From: Vibrio sp. SCSIO 43135
GTDB lineage: Bacteria > Pseudomonadota > Gammaproteobacteria > Enterobacterales > Vibrionaceae
Assembly (NCBI RefSeq): GCF_023716665.1
Contig: NZ_CP071860.1
Span: forward strand, 806,001-870,000
Reading direction: 5' to 3'
DNA: 64,000 bases
Shown: positions 1 to 9,286 of the stretch, piece after piece
Layout of the letters: each line of letters begins with the position of its first letter
How positions within the stretch are numbered: position 1 is the first letter of the stretch
Position numbers and translations under genes: made by a program
Notes under the pieces: generated by a model
The model's database searches: none
What the model was told of the DNA's origin: nothing
What the model saw: the letters and a program-made list of their open reading frames with translations, nothing else

Positions 1-398
1 TATTGCTGGGCCTCTGACACGCAGAAATCCAAGCTTACGGTACCATTATCTAATGAGGATGAGCTGATTCGACTGTTGTAGTTAGGCGAATAACTACCGT
101 CACCATTCTCGACGTATTCGCCATAGACTGAAACGTAAGCTCTTTCTGTGCTGTAAGCACTGATATCAACATCTAAGCTATGTCCCATTACTGGATTGAA
201 GCTGAATCCATCCGCGATACTCAAATCCGACATCGATCTTAATGTCACGTCATCTTCTGTTGTGCTCGCATCAGCCGGAGTTGTGCTAGGCGAGCCCGAA
301 TCAGCAGAGCCTGCCGATGAACCACCGCCATCTCCACCACCGCCACCACAGGCAGTAAGTAAACCAATCAGCGCAAAGTAGGGTAATTTAGTTTTCAT
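1..398 (-). CDS. Lipoprotein, partial (C-terminus beyond left edge)
   Basis: The ATG is at 398 on the minus strand and the frame stays open to the window edge, giving about 132 codons. The N-terminus is a lipoprotein signal: Met-Lys-Thr-Lys, a hydrophobic stretch, then lipobox LTAC with Cys at about residue 17, followed by a Gly- and Ser-rich linker (GGGGGDGGG) typical of surface-exposed Vibrio lipoproteins. No domain is recognised in the visible part. It starts 5 bases after the stop of the LruC-domain gene upstream, so the two are very probably one transcript and may act together at the cell surface. The lipobox is seen directly; the function is unknown. Confidence 0.75.
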   Translation of the reverse strand, partial: MKTKLPYFALIGLLTACGGGGGDGGGSSAGSADSGSPSTTPADASTTEDDVTLRSMSDLSIADGFSFNPVMGHSLDVDISAYSTERAYVSVYGEYVENGDGSYSPNYNSRISSSSLDNGTVSLDFCVSEAQQ

Positions 399-403
399 GG
401 TGA

Positions 404-2518
404 TTACTCCTGTGGTTGGTAATATTTGTTGTTCGTTGCTTTTTCTTCCAAGTACCAATCTTGTTTCTTGCTACCGGAAGACTCGGCATATTCTGCAAAC
501 TCTGGATAGGCGTTGACCAAGTCCACTTTTTCGCGCGGCCATTTCCAATCGTGTGGAATTAGCAGTGCCCAAGGCAGATTATCGGATGTTTTAAAGTAAC
601 GCCCTTGTGCTGCATCACTGCTATCTACTCCCAAACCATAAAGGTTTTGGTCGTCGAACTTCTCGGTTGGTGATTGATCGGCTAAGTGAATTTCCAATGT
701 TCTGCCTGGGTGAAGTGGGAGTGATTCGCCATGGTAATATCCTGGTGTTGCGAAGATAAATGGGTCATACGGCATCGCCATTAATCCACTCGTGTCGGCA
801 TCATCGTTAGTGGTGATATCAATTTCGAAAGACAGTGTTAGCCCATCTTGGCAGTGTTGCTGGGTACGGTAAAACTCACAACTTGAGCCAGTAAACTGCG
901 ATAAGTCTTCAGAGATAATGAAGATGGCTTCATTCGAATCAGACTCTAATCCGCTATCAGCCAGCACAACCCCATTTTGAGACTGAGTCGTTAGGGTGGT
1001 GTCGATATCTGTACGATTCAAACCCGCGAGCCTTATCGCAAATCCATTACGATAATCTGCACCATAGGCTGACAAATATCCTTCAATGACACTTCTTGCT
1101 ACACGACCATCTTGGATTGTTTCTGTGACGCGGTAACGAATGACAACGTCATTCATATCGTAGTCGGCGGTGTGCGGCCAGTTATCTTCGAATGCAACTG
1201 TCGCGTATCCAGACTCACTTGGATAATGCCTAACAGCAGCACCGTCCTTGGTGATCAATAACTGGTGGTCTTCCACTTCACCTGTTTGAGCACCACCGAA
1301 GTAGTCGATACCTGTTTGGTCACTGAAACGGAAACGGCTCCAAGTTGAACCTTGAGTGGCATCATTCGGTACAGAGAGCGTTAAAGTGTTGGTTCCTGCT
1401 GTTAGTTGTTGGTCGGAGAATACTTTTTCGCCAGCATCTGCAAAGTCACCGTCTTTGTTCCAGTCAATCCAAGCAGAAAGGTAACCAGTTGTAGAGGCTT
1501 GTACCGCAACGAGCGCGTTCATGCCTGCTTCGATAGCCGTGACAAAACCCACACCATCTTCATCTTGTGAGCCAGCTTTGTTGTCATCTAACGGTGGCAA
1601 CAGGCCATCACCTTCGCCATCAGGGCTGACTAAACCAAGGTAAAACCCAGACCCGATACCGTGACGAGGGCCATTTGAACTTAGGCGTGTTAAGTAAGAG
1701 TCGGGCGCATCACCAAAGTCGATAGTTGAATCTTCATCGATTACAGGTGCATTCGCGCAGCGAGCTCCATCATTTTGACCAGATGCCGGGCCGTAGGCGA
1801 ATATCTGTGCGGCTATCGCTTCGTCGGTGATATTGTCCGGGTCGGATAGGTCAATACGGAAAATATGACCATCGGAATTACGGGAAATATAGTAATAGCC
1901 GTCTACATCAAAATAGCCAGCGCCAAATGTACCCGTCACACCGACGTTTCCAAGCAACGTCTCACCACCCACGTCGGTGTTAAACTCGTACAAATTACCT
2001 GAACCGTTGTCGACGCCATACAGTTTTCCATTTGACGGATGGAACGCAAAGTCAGTTAGGGATACAGATGAAGTCGCGGTAATCTGTTCAAGAGCGAGTG
2101 TAGCGGTCGGATCGGTATCTAGGGGGGCGAGGTCAATTTTAAATAGACCTTTCCCTTTTCTGTAGAAGTACATCACGTGCTCGTACACATCGCCCACATA
2201 AAAGGTATGAGAAGGTAAGCCAGTTACATTTAGTGTTTGTACTTGGAAATCTTGACCCAAACGTACCACTTGCATGTTGGTCGTGTCGTATCCATAGATG
2301 TAGCGGTCTTCGTAATCAAACCCTACAGCGTTCACGTTACCGTTGGTACCTGTATCGTCTTGTAGCAGAGTGGTTGTACCGGTTACTAGATTGACACCAT
2401 AGACCTGAACCGGGCGAGATTGGAATAAATACGCTTTGCTTGGACAGGTGTCAAACGGCGTACTTAAAGCGTGTGATGAAAACAAAATAGCTGTTAGAGA
2501 TAAGATGAACCTCGTCAT
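404..2518 (-). CDS. Secreted LruC domain-containing protein
   Basis: 704 residues with a Sec signal peptide (MTRFILSLTAILFSSHALS). Residues of about 25-260 resemble a repeat-type beta-propeller (repeated blocks such as GKLYGVDNGSGNLYEF). Around 267 is DFGDAPDSY, leading into a region that ends in GEVEDH at about 413, a signature of secreted adhesin-like proteins. From about 440 to 690 lies an LruC-type domain with FEDNWPHTADYDMNDVV and many Asp residues that could bind calcium. The family occurs in secreted or surface proteins of marine bacteria; its molecular role is not established. The gene probably forms an operon with the lipoprotein gene immediately downstream. Confidence 0.8.
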   Translation of the reverse strand: MTRFILSLTAILFSSHALSTPFDTCPSKAYLFQSRPVQVYGVNLVTGTTTLLQDDTGTNGNVNAVGFDYEDRYIYGYDTTNMQVVRLGQDFQVQTLNVTGLPSHTFYVGDVYEHVMYFYRKGKGLFKIDLAPLDTDPTATLALEQITATSSVSLTDFAFHPSNGKLYGVDNGSGNLYEFNTDVGGETLLGNVGVTGTFGAGYFDVDGYYYISRNSDGHIFRIDLSDPDNITDEAIAAQIFAYGPASGQNDGARCANAPVIDEDSTIDFGDAPDSYLTRLSSNGPRHGIGSGFYLGLVSPDGEGDGLLPPLDDNKAGSQDEDGVGFVTAIEAGMNALVAVQASTTGYLSAWIDWNKDGDFADAGEKVFSDQQLTAGTNTLTLSVPNDATQGSTWSRFRFSDQTGIDYFGGAQTGEVEDHQLLITKDGAAVRHYPSESGYATVAFEDNWPHTADYDMNDVVIRYRVTETIQDGRVARSVIEGYLSAYGADYRNGFAIRLAGLNRTDIDTTLTTQSQNGVVLADSGLESDSNEAIFIISEDLSQFTGSSCEFYRTQQHCQDGLTLSFEIDITTNDDADTSGLMAMPYDPFIFATPGYYHGESLPLHPGRTLEIHLADQSPTEKFDDQNLYGLGVDSSDAAQGRYFKTSDNLPWALLIPHDWKWPREKVDLVNAYPEFAEYAESSGSKKQDWYLEEKATNNKYYQPQE

Positions 2519-2640
2519 AATGAACTCCTTCCAATAGACGTTTATCTAGCTATTACAAGGACTATGCCATTACTTAAGTTATTGATGTGTAAGGGTTAAG
2601 TGCCTTTTAATTCAATGGCTTCTTAATCTGATTGTCAAAA

Positions 2641-2668
2641 TAAAAAAGCCAGCGAATGCTGGCTTTCA
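2641..2668 (-). terminator. Terminator after moeA-moeB
   Basis: Inverted repeat AAGCCAGC (2646-2653) / GCTGGCTT (2658-2665) with a GAAT loop. On the minus strand it is followed by a T run, placing it just after the moeB stop. Confidence 0.85.
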
Positions 2669-2686
2669 ACTTGAGAAATGTTTGAA

Positions 2687-3439
2687 TTAACTGCAAACAG
2701 GACAGCTTGGCATCTTCATTAGATTCATTTCACGCCATGACATCGTAAGTGCGTCGAGCATTAGAATTTTACCTTGCTTTGGTTCACCATAGTTGGCGAT
2801 GACCTTGATTGCTTCCATGGCTTGAACCGCACCTATAATCCCGACCAATGGAGCCATCACCCCAGCTTCAACGCAGGTAAGTGCTGTATTCCCAAACAGG
2901 GCGCTTAAGCATTGATAGCAAGGCGCATCAGAGTCTTTATAGGTGAAAACGCTGACTTGACCTTCCATCCGAATTGCAGCACCAGAGATGAGTGGTGTTT
3001 TGGCTTCGAAACACAACCTGTTGAGCTGATTACGGGTTTCAACATTATCTGAAGCATCTAGCACAATCGAATGTGACTGAACTAACTCAGAAAGTTTATC
3101 GTCGCTTAATCGCGCTGAAACGGTGTCAACTCTTAGGTGTGGATTAAGCTGCTTTAGTGAGTCTGAAGCGGAATCCACTTTGTGACGCCCGATATCTCCG
3201 TCGGTGTGGAGAACTTGGCGCTGAAGATTAGACAACTCGACGACATCATCATCAATCAAAGTGATGTGGCCTACACCGGCAGTAGCAAGGTATTGGCTAG
3301 AAGCACAGCCTAAACCACCAGCACCTAATACGAGAATAGAAGCCTGTTTCAACGCTTCTTGCCCATCAAAATCAAACTGCTTGAGAATGATTTGCCGGTT
3401 GTAGCGAAGCATTTCTTGATCTGAAAGGATCTCCAACAT
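2687..3439 (-). CDS. moeB: Molybdopterin-synthase adenylyltransferase MoeB
   Basis: 250 residues, the usual MoeB length. It has an E1-like nucleotide-binding fold: the Gly-rich loop GAGGLGCASSQYL near residue 40, then LIDDDVVELSNLQRQ, and two Cys pairs (CYQC near 175 and CPVC at the end) that bind structural zinc. MoeB adenylates the C-terminal Gly-Gly of MoaD so that it can be sulfurated for molybdopterin synthesis in the cytoplasm. It lies 9 bases downstream of moeA in the same direction, the standard moeAB operon of gamma-proteobacteria, and the pair ends in a clear terminator. The ThiF paralogue is the alternative, but the moeA neighbour settles it. Confidence 0.95.
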   Translation of the reverse strand: MLEILSDQEMLRYNRQIILKQFDFDGQEALKQASILVLGAGGLGCASSQYLATAGVGHITLIDDDVVELSNLQRQVLHTDGDIGRHKVDSASDSLKQLNPHLRVDTVSARLSDDKLSELVQSHSIVLDASDNVETRNQLNRLCFEAKTPLISGAAIRMEGQVSVFTYKDSDAPCYQCLSALFGNTALTCVEAGVMAPLVGIIGAVQAMEAIKVIANYGEPKQGKILMLDALTMSWREMNLMKMPSCPVCS

Positions 3440-3448
3440 TAGCTCCTG

Positions 3449-4684
3449 TTAGTAGAGTGTTGAGTTAAACAATTGGATTTGAACAGTTTCACCAACTTCA
3501 ACTCTGCCACGTTCACGCTCAAGCACAACAAAACAGTTAGCAAGACTCATTGAGCGGAATGCACCTGAACTTTGGTTGCCGGTTGTTTCCACAACGAATT
3601 GGCCGTTTTCCAGCGTGTAAATACCACGTTGATAATCGGTACGCCCCGGCGCCTTCTTAAACGCTGTCTTGGTGATAGCTGGAATCGATTCAGGTGCTGA
3701 CCATTGGGTGTTACCACCTAATTTAGCCAGCATAGGTTGAACCAGCACATACATGGTTAACACTGCAGAGACTGGGTTGCCGGGCAAGCCACAGAACCAA
3801 GCATTGCTTAGCGCGCCAAAAGCGAATGGTTTACCCGGTTTGATGGCGAGTTTCCAAAAACCGATTTCCCCAAGTTCTTCAAGAATATCTTTGGTGTAAT
3901 CTGCTTCCCCAACACTTACTCCACCGGAAGTAACGACAACATCAGCTAGCGACTGAGCTTTTTCAAACGTTTCTTTTAGCTTGGTAGGGCAATCAGGAAT
4001 GATCCCGAGGTCGATTGCTTCGCAGCCGAAGTTTTCAATCAACGGCTTAATTCCGTATCGGTTACTGTCGTATATTTGCCCGTCTGCTAAAGGTTCACCC
4101 AGCGGTTTCAGCTCATCACCAGTTGAAAAGAACGCTACTTTAGGCTTACGAACAACCGTTAAGTGGCTAATTCCAAGTGACGCAATCATAGGAATATCAC
4201 GCGGTGACAAGCGTGAACCTTTCGCCAGAACAAGGTCGCCTTGCTTAATGTCATCACCGCAAGGACGAATGTTGTTCTGTGGTTTGACATCAGTTTGAGT
4301 GAAAAGAATACCGTCATCAGTGACTTGCGTGTTTTCTTGCATGATTACCGCGTCGCAGCCTTCAGGAATCTTAGCGCCGGTCATAATACGAATACAGGAA
4401 CCTAGAGGCCATTCACCTTCAAATGGTTGCCCTGCAAAAGATTTTCCTGCCAGTGGTAACGTAGAAGACTGAGCTAAGTCTTGCCGTCTGATGGCGTAAC
4501 CATCCATCGCTGAATTGTCAAAAGGTGGAACAAAAATGGGTGAAAGAACGTCTTCAGCAAGGACATAGCCTAGTGCTTCTGCAAGAGGCAGGCGCAAAGT
4601 CGTTTGGATTGGTTTGATGCGAGAAAGCATTTTGTCCATGGCATCTTCAAGAGGCATCAAGCCTGGAGCATCACAGCAGCCCAT
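3449..4684 (-). CDS. moeA: Molybdopterin molybdenumtransferase MoeA
   Basis: 411 residues, matching family length. Visible family motifs include the N-terminal block PPFDNSAMDGYA, the block RIMTGAKIPEGCDAVIMQEN, the SGGVSVGEADYTKD motif of the molybdopterin-binding domain, and the GLPGNPVSA motif. MoeA inserts molybdate into adenylated molybdopterin, the last step of Mo-cofactor synthesis. It is the first gene of the moeA-moeB operon and is divergent from folE across a 282-bp gap, in which I see no recognisable riboswitch. Confidence 0.95.
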   Translation of the reverse strand: MGCCDAPGLMPLEDAMDKMLSRIKPIQTTLRLPLAEALGYVLAEDVLSPIFVPPFDNSAMDGYAIRRQDLAQSSTLPLAGKSFAGQPFEGEWPLGSCIRIMTGAKIPEGCDAVIMQENTQVTDDGILFTQTDVKPQNNIRPCGDDIKQGDLVLAKGSRLSPRDIPMIASLGISHLTVVRKPKVAFFSTGDELKPLGEPLADGQIYDSNRYGIKPLIENFGCEAIDLGIIPDCPTKLKETFEKAQSLADVVVTSGGVSVGEADYTKDILEELGEIGFWKLAIKPGKPFAFGALSNAWFCGLPGNPVSAVLTMYVLVQPMLAKLGGNTQWSAPESIPAITKTAFKKAPGRTDYQRGIYTLENGQFVVETTGNQSSGAFRSMSLANCFVVLERERGRVEVGETVQIQLFNSTLY

Positions 4685-4966
4685 GTTTAAATCCTATGTT
4701 TTATTGTAAATTCTGTTAGCAAGGGACTTTAGCATAGATTTATCAACGGCAATAATGACCTCCCTTAAATTATGGGTGTAATTATTGATAAATCCGAGTA
4801 TCCTTGTCAGCCATCTAAAAGGGTTAAACTCCTTGAGCTGTGGGCATGCCAAGCTGCCTAACTCTTCAATCGTATTAAAGACTTAACGATAAGAGTAAGC
4901 AGTCGATGAAAGCGGCGGAGTAGAGCACTTTCATCAAGCAAGATTAGTTTAAATAGAGGAAGTGGA

Positions 4967-5620
4967 ATGTCAGGTCTTAGCGAATCCGCGAAGTTGGTAA
5001 AAGATGCGCTAGAAAGCCGTGGATTAGAAACGCCGATGCGTCCTAATCAGGTAAGCCGAGAAGAGAAAAAGGAAAAGATCGAGCATCATATGCGAGAGAT
5101 CTTATCTCTGCTGGAATTAGACTTAACAGATGATAGCCTCGAAGAAACGCCGCATCGCATCGCGAAAATGTATGTTGATGAAGTGTTTTCTGGCCTTGAC
5201 TATCAAAACTTCCCTAAGATTACTGTCATCGAAAACAAGATGAACGTAAGCGAGATGGTTCGAGTAAAAGACATTACCGTAACCAGTACTTGTGAACACC
5301 ACTTAGTGACGATAGACGGCCGCGCCGCTGTCGCTTACATTCCGCGTGGAAAAATCATCGGCTTGTCTAAAATTAATCGTATCGTTCGATTCTTCGCCCA
5401 GCGCCCTCAAGTGCAAGAGCGTATGACGCAGCAAATCTTAGTTGCGCTGCAAACATTACTCGAATCAGATGATGTTGCTGTAACAATTGATGCAACACAT
5501 TACTGCGTGAAATCACGTGGCGTAATGGATGCAACGAGCGAAACCACGACAACAGCACTAGGCGGGATCTTCAAATCGAACCCTGCAACGCGACACGAAT
5601 TTCTACACGGGATTCGATAG
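4967..5620 (+). CDS. folE: GTP cyclohydrolase I FolE
   Basis: 217 residues. It converts GTP to dihydroneopterin triphosphate, the first step of tetrahydrofolate synthesis. The zinc ligands expected from the E. coli enzyme are present: C109 and H112 in TSTCEHHL, and C180 in ATHYCVKSRG. The EETPHRIAKMYVDEVFSGL and PRGKIIGLSKINRIV blocks are also intact. GAGGAAGTGG just before the ATG gives a good ribosome-binding site. It is a single-gene unit closed by a strong terminator. Confidence 0.96.
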   Translation: MSGLSESAKLVKDALESRGLETPMRPNQVSREEKKEKIEHHMREILSLLELDLTDDSLEETPHRIAKMYVDEVFSGLDYQNFPKITVIENKMNVSEMVRVKDITVTSTCEHHLVTIDGRAAVAYIPRGKIIGLSKINRIVRFFAQRPQVQERMTQQILVALQTLLESDDVAVTIDATHYCVKSRGVMDATSETTTTALGGIFKSNPATRHEFLHGIR

Positions 5621-5647
5621 TACTATCGGTACGTACTAAGATTTTTC

Positions 5648-5678
5648 AAAACCGCTTCGTTTAAGAAGCGGTTTTTAC
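5648..5678 (+). terminator. Terminator of folE
   Basis: Perfect 10-bp stem AAAACCGCTT / AAGCGGTTTT (5648-5657 and 5666-5675) followed by T residues. Confidence 0.9.
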
Positions 5679-5732
5679 TTTTATACTGCTAGGTGAAATG
5701 TTCATTTAGCTAATCCTTACAAGGATAATATT

Positions 5733-7109
5733 GTGACGACTTCATTTAAGACGCTGAATTTAAGACCGGAGCTTACCGAAACGCTAGACAGTTTGGGATA
5801 CACCGAGATGACTGCGATTCAGCAACAGGCACTTCCGATGGTACTGGAAGGTAAAGATGTCATTGGACAGGGTAAAACGGGCTCTGGTAAAACGGCGACG
5901 TTCTCACTGGGTTTACTTAGCAATTTAAACGTGAAGCGTTTTCGGGTGCAAACTTTGGTGCTTTGTCCGACTCGAGAGTTGGCAGACCAAGTAGCAAAAG
6001 AGATCCGAACTCTTGCGCGTGGCATTCACAATATCAAAGTGCTGACTTTGTGTGGTGGAATGCCAATGGGGCCTCAAATCGGCTCATTAGAGCATGGGGC
6101 TCACATTTTGGTGGGCACGCCAGGTCGTATTCTTGATCACATGTCGAAAGGGCGCATTAGCTTAGATGAGCTAAACACGCTCGTGCTGGACGAAGCAGAC
6201 AGAATGTTAGAGATGGGTTTTGAAGAAGCCATTGATACCATCATTGAAGCGGCGCCTTCAAAGCGCCAAACGCTTTTATTTAGTGCAACTTTCCCTGATA
6301 ACATCGAGTCTTTGGCTGCGAAAGTGATGGTTGATCCAGAGATGATCAAAGTGGAATCAACGCATCAAACCACGACTATCGAGCAACGTTTTTACAAAGT
6401 AGAAAGCACGGAAGACCGAGATAACGCCCTTGAAACTCTGCTACTTACACACAAGCCTGAATCTTCAGTAGTGTTTTGCAATACCAAAAGAGAAGTGCAA
6501 AACGTGACTGATGAGTTGAGCCATCGCGGGTTTAGCGTTGTGGAGCTGCACGGTGATATGGAACAGCGAGAGCGAGAGCAAGCGTTAACCATGTTCGCCA
6601 ACAAGAGCATTTCTATTTTAGTTGCTACCGATGTAGCGGCTCGAGGCCTAGATGTTGACAACCTTGATGCCGTTTTCAACTTTGAGTTGTCACGTGACCC
6701 TGAAGTCCACGTGCACCGTATTGGCCGTACTGGTCGCGCAGGCTCGAAAGGTATTGCATTCAGTTTCTACAACGAAAAAGAAGAGTATCGTGTTGCGCGT
6801 ATTGATGAGTATATGGATATTGCGATCAACCCATCAGCATTGCCTGAGAAGCCAGTTGAGCGCCCGTACTATCCTAAGATGCAGACCATCCAAATCTTAG
6901 GTGGTAAGAAACAGAAAGTACGTGCAGGTGACATTCTGGGTGCACTGACTAAACAAGCGGGCTTAGACGGCAATAAGATCGGTAAGATTAATATTTTGCC
7001 AATGGTGTCTTACGTCGCGCTAGAGCACGATATCGTCAAGCCAGCGCTAAAACAGCTACAAACTGGAAAGATGAAAGGTCGCAACTTTAAAGCGCGAGTC
7101 ATGAAGTAA
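5733..7109 (+). CDS. dbpA: ATP-dependent RNA helicase DbpA
   Basis: 458 residues, a DEAD-box helicase. The Q motif (TAIQQQALP) lies at 27-35, Walker A GKTGSGKT at 47-54, DEAD at 153-156, SAT in LLFSATFP, and HRIGRTGRAG in the second RecA domain. The C-terminal region of about 75 residues (PYYPKMQTIQILGGKKQKVRAGDILGAL onward) is the DbpA RNA-binding domain, which recognises hairpin 92 of 23S rRNA during large-subunit assembly. Start is GTG at 5733, preceded by AAGGATA; no better ATG lies upstream. A single-gene unit with a strong terminator. Confidence 0.93.
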   Translation: MTTSFKTLNLRPELTETLDSLGYTEMTAIQQQALPMVLEGKDVIGQGKTGSGKTATFSLGLLSNLNVKRFRVQTLVLCPTRELADQVAKEIRTLARGIHNIKVLTLCGGMPMGPQIGSLEHGAHILVGTPGRILDHMSKGRISLDELNTLVLDEADRMLEMGFEEAIDTIIEAAPSKRQTLLFSATFPDNIESLAAKVMVDPEMIKVESTHQTTTIEQRFYKVESTEDRDNALETLLLTHKPESSVVFCNTKREVQNVTDELSHRGFSVVELHGDMEQREREQALTMFANKSISILVATDVAARGLDVDNLDAVFNFELSRDPEVHVHRIGRTGRAGSKGIAFSFYNEKEEYRVARIDEYMDIAINPSALPEKPVERPYYPKMQTIQILGGKKQKVRAGDILGALTKQAGLDGNKIGKINILPMVSYVALEHDIVKPALKQLQTGKMKGRNFKARVMK

Positions 7110-7133
7110 CCGACTCATATTGCAGCAAGTAGG

Positions 7134-7168
7134 AAGGGTAGCCTTGTAATAAGGCTACCCTTTTTTAT
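7134..7168 (+). terminator. Terminator of dbpA
   Basis: Perfect 12-bp stem AAGGGTAGCCTT / AAGGCTACCCTT with a GTAAT loop and a T tract. Confidence 0.93.
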
Positions 7169-7283
7169 TTCGGTTGAATTCCAAGTTGGCGTGAAATGGC
7201 AATTATTGGCGTGTGTTTACCCATAATATTGATTTCGTAAATAAGAACGAGCCGAAATTATAGGCAATTAAAAAGGTAGAGAT

Positions 7284-7760
7284 ATGAGCGCATCACAGAA
7301 AGAATATGGTTTTAACACTCCTCAACGTTTGTTCGTCGGATATACACTTGCAGTATTGGTCGATCTTACTGTGCTGAATTTGTACAACGAGTTTTGGGGT
7401 TACGTAACGATCAGTTCATTTTCTATCTCTTTAGCTGCCGCAGTATTACTTCAATTGCTCCTAAAACTATCGATTAAAGCAGAGCATCAATTGGCCAACT
7501 ATTTCAAATCTAAGCAAGGATTAGCGCCGAAAATTATGCGCGGATTATCTTCATACATAATTTTAGTGGGTTCAAAGTTTGTTATGTTGGAAGCGATTAA
7601 CTTAGCGTTTGGCAGCGAAGTAGAATTTACCGGCCCTTGGAATGGCGTTGTTGCTTTCTTCGCTGTGGTTTTCACGATTTTAATAGCTGAAATTGCGGTC
7701 TCGAAGATTTACTTCAAGTTGGGTGACAAAGTGGAGCATACCCAGGCTCAAAGCGCATAA
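7284..7760 (+). CDS. Small integral membrane protein, unknown function
   Basis: 158 residues with four hydrophobic segments, at about 16-34, 42-60, 89-107 and 119-140, joined by basic loops (KLSIKAEHQLANYFKSKQG). It has no signal peptide cleavage site and no motif that I recognise. AAAAAGGTAGAG upstream of the ATG is a plausible ribosome-binding site, and a terminator follows, so it appears to be transcribed alone. It looks like a conserved marine gamma-proteobacterial membrane protein; function cannot be assigned. Confidence 0.75.
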   Translation: MSASQKEYGFNTPQRLFVGYTLAVLVDLTVLNLYNEFWGYVTISSFSISLAAAVLLQLLLKLSIKAEHQLANYFKSKQGLAPKIMRGLSSYIILVGSKFVMLEAINLAFGSEVEFTGPWNGVVAFFAVVFTILIAEIAVSKIYFKLGDKVEHTQAQSA

Positions 7761-7791
7761 CGACTAGCAGGTATTACTTTGCTGAAATGTG

Positions 7792-7822
7792 AAATAGCGA
7801 CCCAGTGAGGTCGCTATTTTCG
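7792..7822 (+). terminator. Terminator hairpin
   Basis: Stem AAATAGCGACC / GGTCGCTATTT (7792-7802 and 7809-7819) with flanking T residues, after the membrane-protein gene. Confidence 0.85.
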
Positions 7823-7949
7823 TATCTGCGTACTCGTATTCAATACAGAACCTAGTATCAGTCATGTCATCAAATGGCAATTTAATTCTAATCCGAGTGT
7901 TTATGATCGCTTCATCAACCAAGTGGTTTCCTACCGATGAGGCAACAAG

Positions 7950-9212
7950 ATGAAAAAACTGATTATTAATGCGAACGTATTTAATGGCACCGATGACAAG
8001 CTAATCGAGGGCGTATCGGTACTGATAGAAAACAACCTCATTACTCGTATTGGTGATATTGATGTATCTGTCGCTGATGAAGTTATCGATGCAAAGGGCG
8101 GTACTGTGATGCCGGGACTCATCGACGCCCACGTGCATATCACCATGTCTGCAGGGTTCAATGAGTTGGATGCTATGACGCGAGAAGAAATCGCGATTCG
8201 TTCTGCGAGGATTTCAGAGCAAATGCTAATGCGCGGGTTTACGACAATTCGTGATGTCGCGGGCAACACATTGGGTCTAAAAAATAGCATCGATAAAGGG
8301 TATGCGACAGGGCCGAGAATTCTTCCTTCAATGGCTGCGATTTCACAAACGAGTGGGCATTCAGACTATCGTCAGAACCGTGCACAAGAGCGTTTGGCTA
8401 ACGGCCACGAAGATTCACCGCTTATGAAGACCGGCGCATTCAAAGTGGCTGATGGTCGGGCTGAAGTATTGAAAGCGGTACGCGAACAGTTATTTATGGG
8501 CGCATCACAAATCAAGATCATGGCGGGTGGTGGCGCATCTTCGACTTTTGACCCACTCGATACACTGCAATATACCATGGATGAGATGAAAGCAGCGGTT
8601 GAGGCTGCTTCGGATTACGGTACATACGTTGCAGCCCATATTCACACTGCACCGGCAATGAAGCGAGCTGCAGAAGCTGGAGTAATGTCTTTTGAACATG
8701 CAACGATTATGGACGACGAAATTGCTCAGATCATCAAAGAGAAAGGTATCTGGGTAGTGCCTTCGTACTTTACGTCGGAACTTATTGCTAACCGAAAAAT
8801 TCCAATGCCAAATGAAGAAACCTACAAGAAGACCGAGCGTGTGGGTAAGGCGATGATGAAGTCGGCAGAGCTAATTAAGAAATACAATATTGAGAATATT
8901 GTTTACGGGACGGATTGCGTCGGTAAATCGGATGTCCATAAAGCCCAAATGCAGGAACTCGCAGCGATAGAAGAAGTATTCGACACCATTACTGCGTTAA
9001 GAATGGCAACTTCTAATTGTGGTCGACTGTTCGAGCTATCGACCTACCAGCACCCTTATCAAGAAGGTAAATTGGGTCAAGTTTGCGAAGGGGCATATGC
9101 GGACTTATTGATCATTGATGGCAATCCACTAGAGGGGGTAGCCTGCGTGATGAGCGACGAGTCGAAGAAGCTGATTATGAAAGACGGGCTGGTTTATAAA
9201 AACACACTGTAG
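7950..9212 (+). CDS. Metal-dependent amidohydrolase
   Basis: 420 residues of the amidohydrolase superfamily (imidazolonepropionase/prolidase-like branch). Metal-binding HxH is H61/H63 in PGLIDAHVH. Further typical blocks are the Lys-containing QIKIMAGGGA, AAHIHTAPAMKRA, SFEHATIMDD and YGTDCVGKSDVH, which supply the remaining metal ligands and the catalytic Asp. The C-terminal EGAYADLLIIDGNPLE completes the composite beta-sandwich. No signal peptide, so cytoplasmic. The substrate cannot be told from sequence; relatives include Xaa-Pro dipeptidases and cyclic-imide or organophosphate hydrolases. The gene stands alone between two terminators. Confidence 0.85.
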   Translation: MKKLIINANVFNGTDDKLIEGVSVLIENNLITRIGDIDVSVADEVIDAKGGTVMPGLIDAHVHITMSAGFNELDAMTREEIAIRSARISEQMLMRGFTTIRDVAGNTLGLKNSIDKGYATGPRILPSMAAISQTSGHSDYRQNRAQERLANGHEDSPLMKTGAFKVADGRAEVLKAVREQLFMGASQIKIMAGGGASSTFDPLDTLQYTMDEMKAAVEAASDYGTYVAAHIHTAPAMKRAAEAGVMSFEHATIMDDEIAQIIKEKGIWVVPSYFTSELIANRKIPMPNEETYKKTERVGKAMMKSAELIKKYNIENIVYGTDCVGKSDVHKAQMQELAAIEEVFDTITALRMATSNCGRLFELSTYQHPYQEGKLGQVCEGAYADLLIIDGNPLEGVACVMSDESKKLIMKDGLVYKNTL

Positions 9213-9235
9213 TAAGACCTAATTCGCTTACATAG

Positions 9236-9266
9236 AAAGGGCAACCCAAACAGGTTGCCCTTTTTC
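9236..9266 (+). terminator. Terminator of amidohydrolase gene
   Basis: Stem AAAGGGCAACC / GGTTGCCCTTT with loop CAAACA and a T tract. It probably works for both converging genes. Confidence 0.9.
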
Positions 9267-9286
9267 GTTGTCGACGTTTGGATGGA

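Noticed and set aside
196..381. 61-codon plus-strand frame with a Pro run
   Set aside because: It is the reverse of the Gly-rich lipoprotein linker; the lipobox on the minus strand is decisive.
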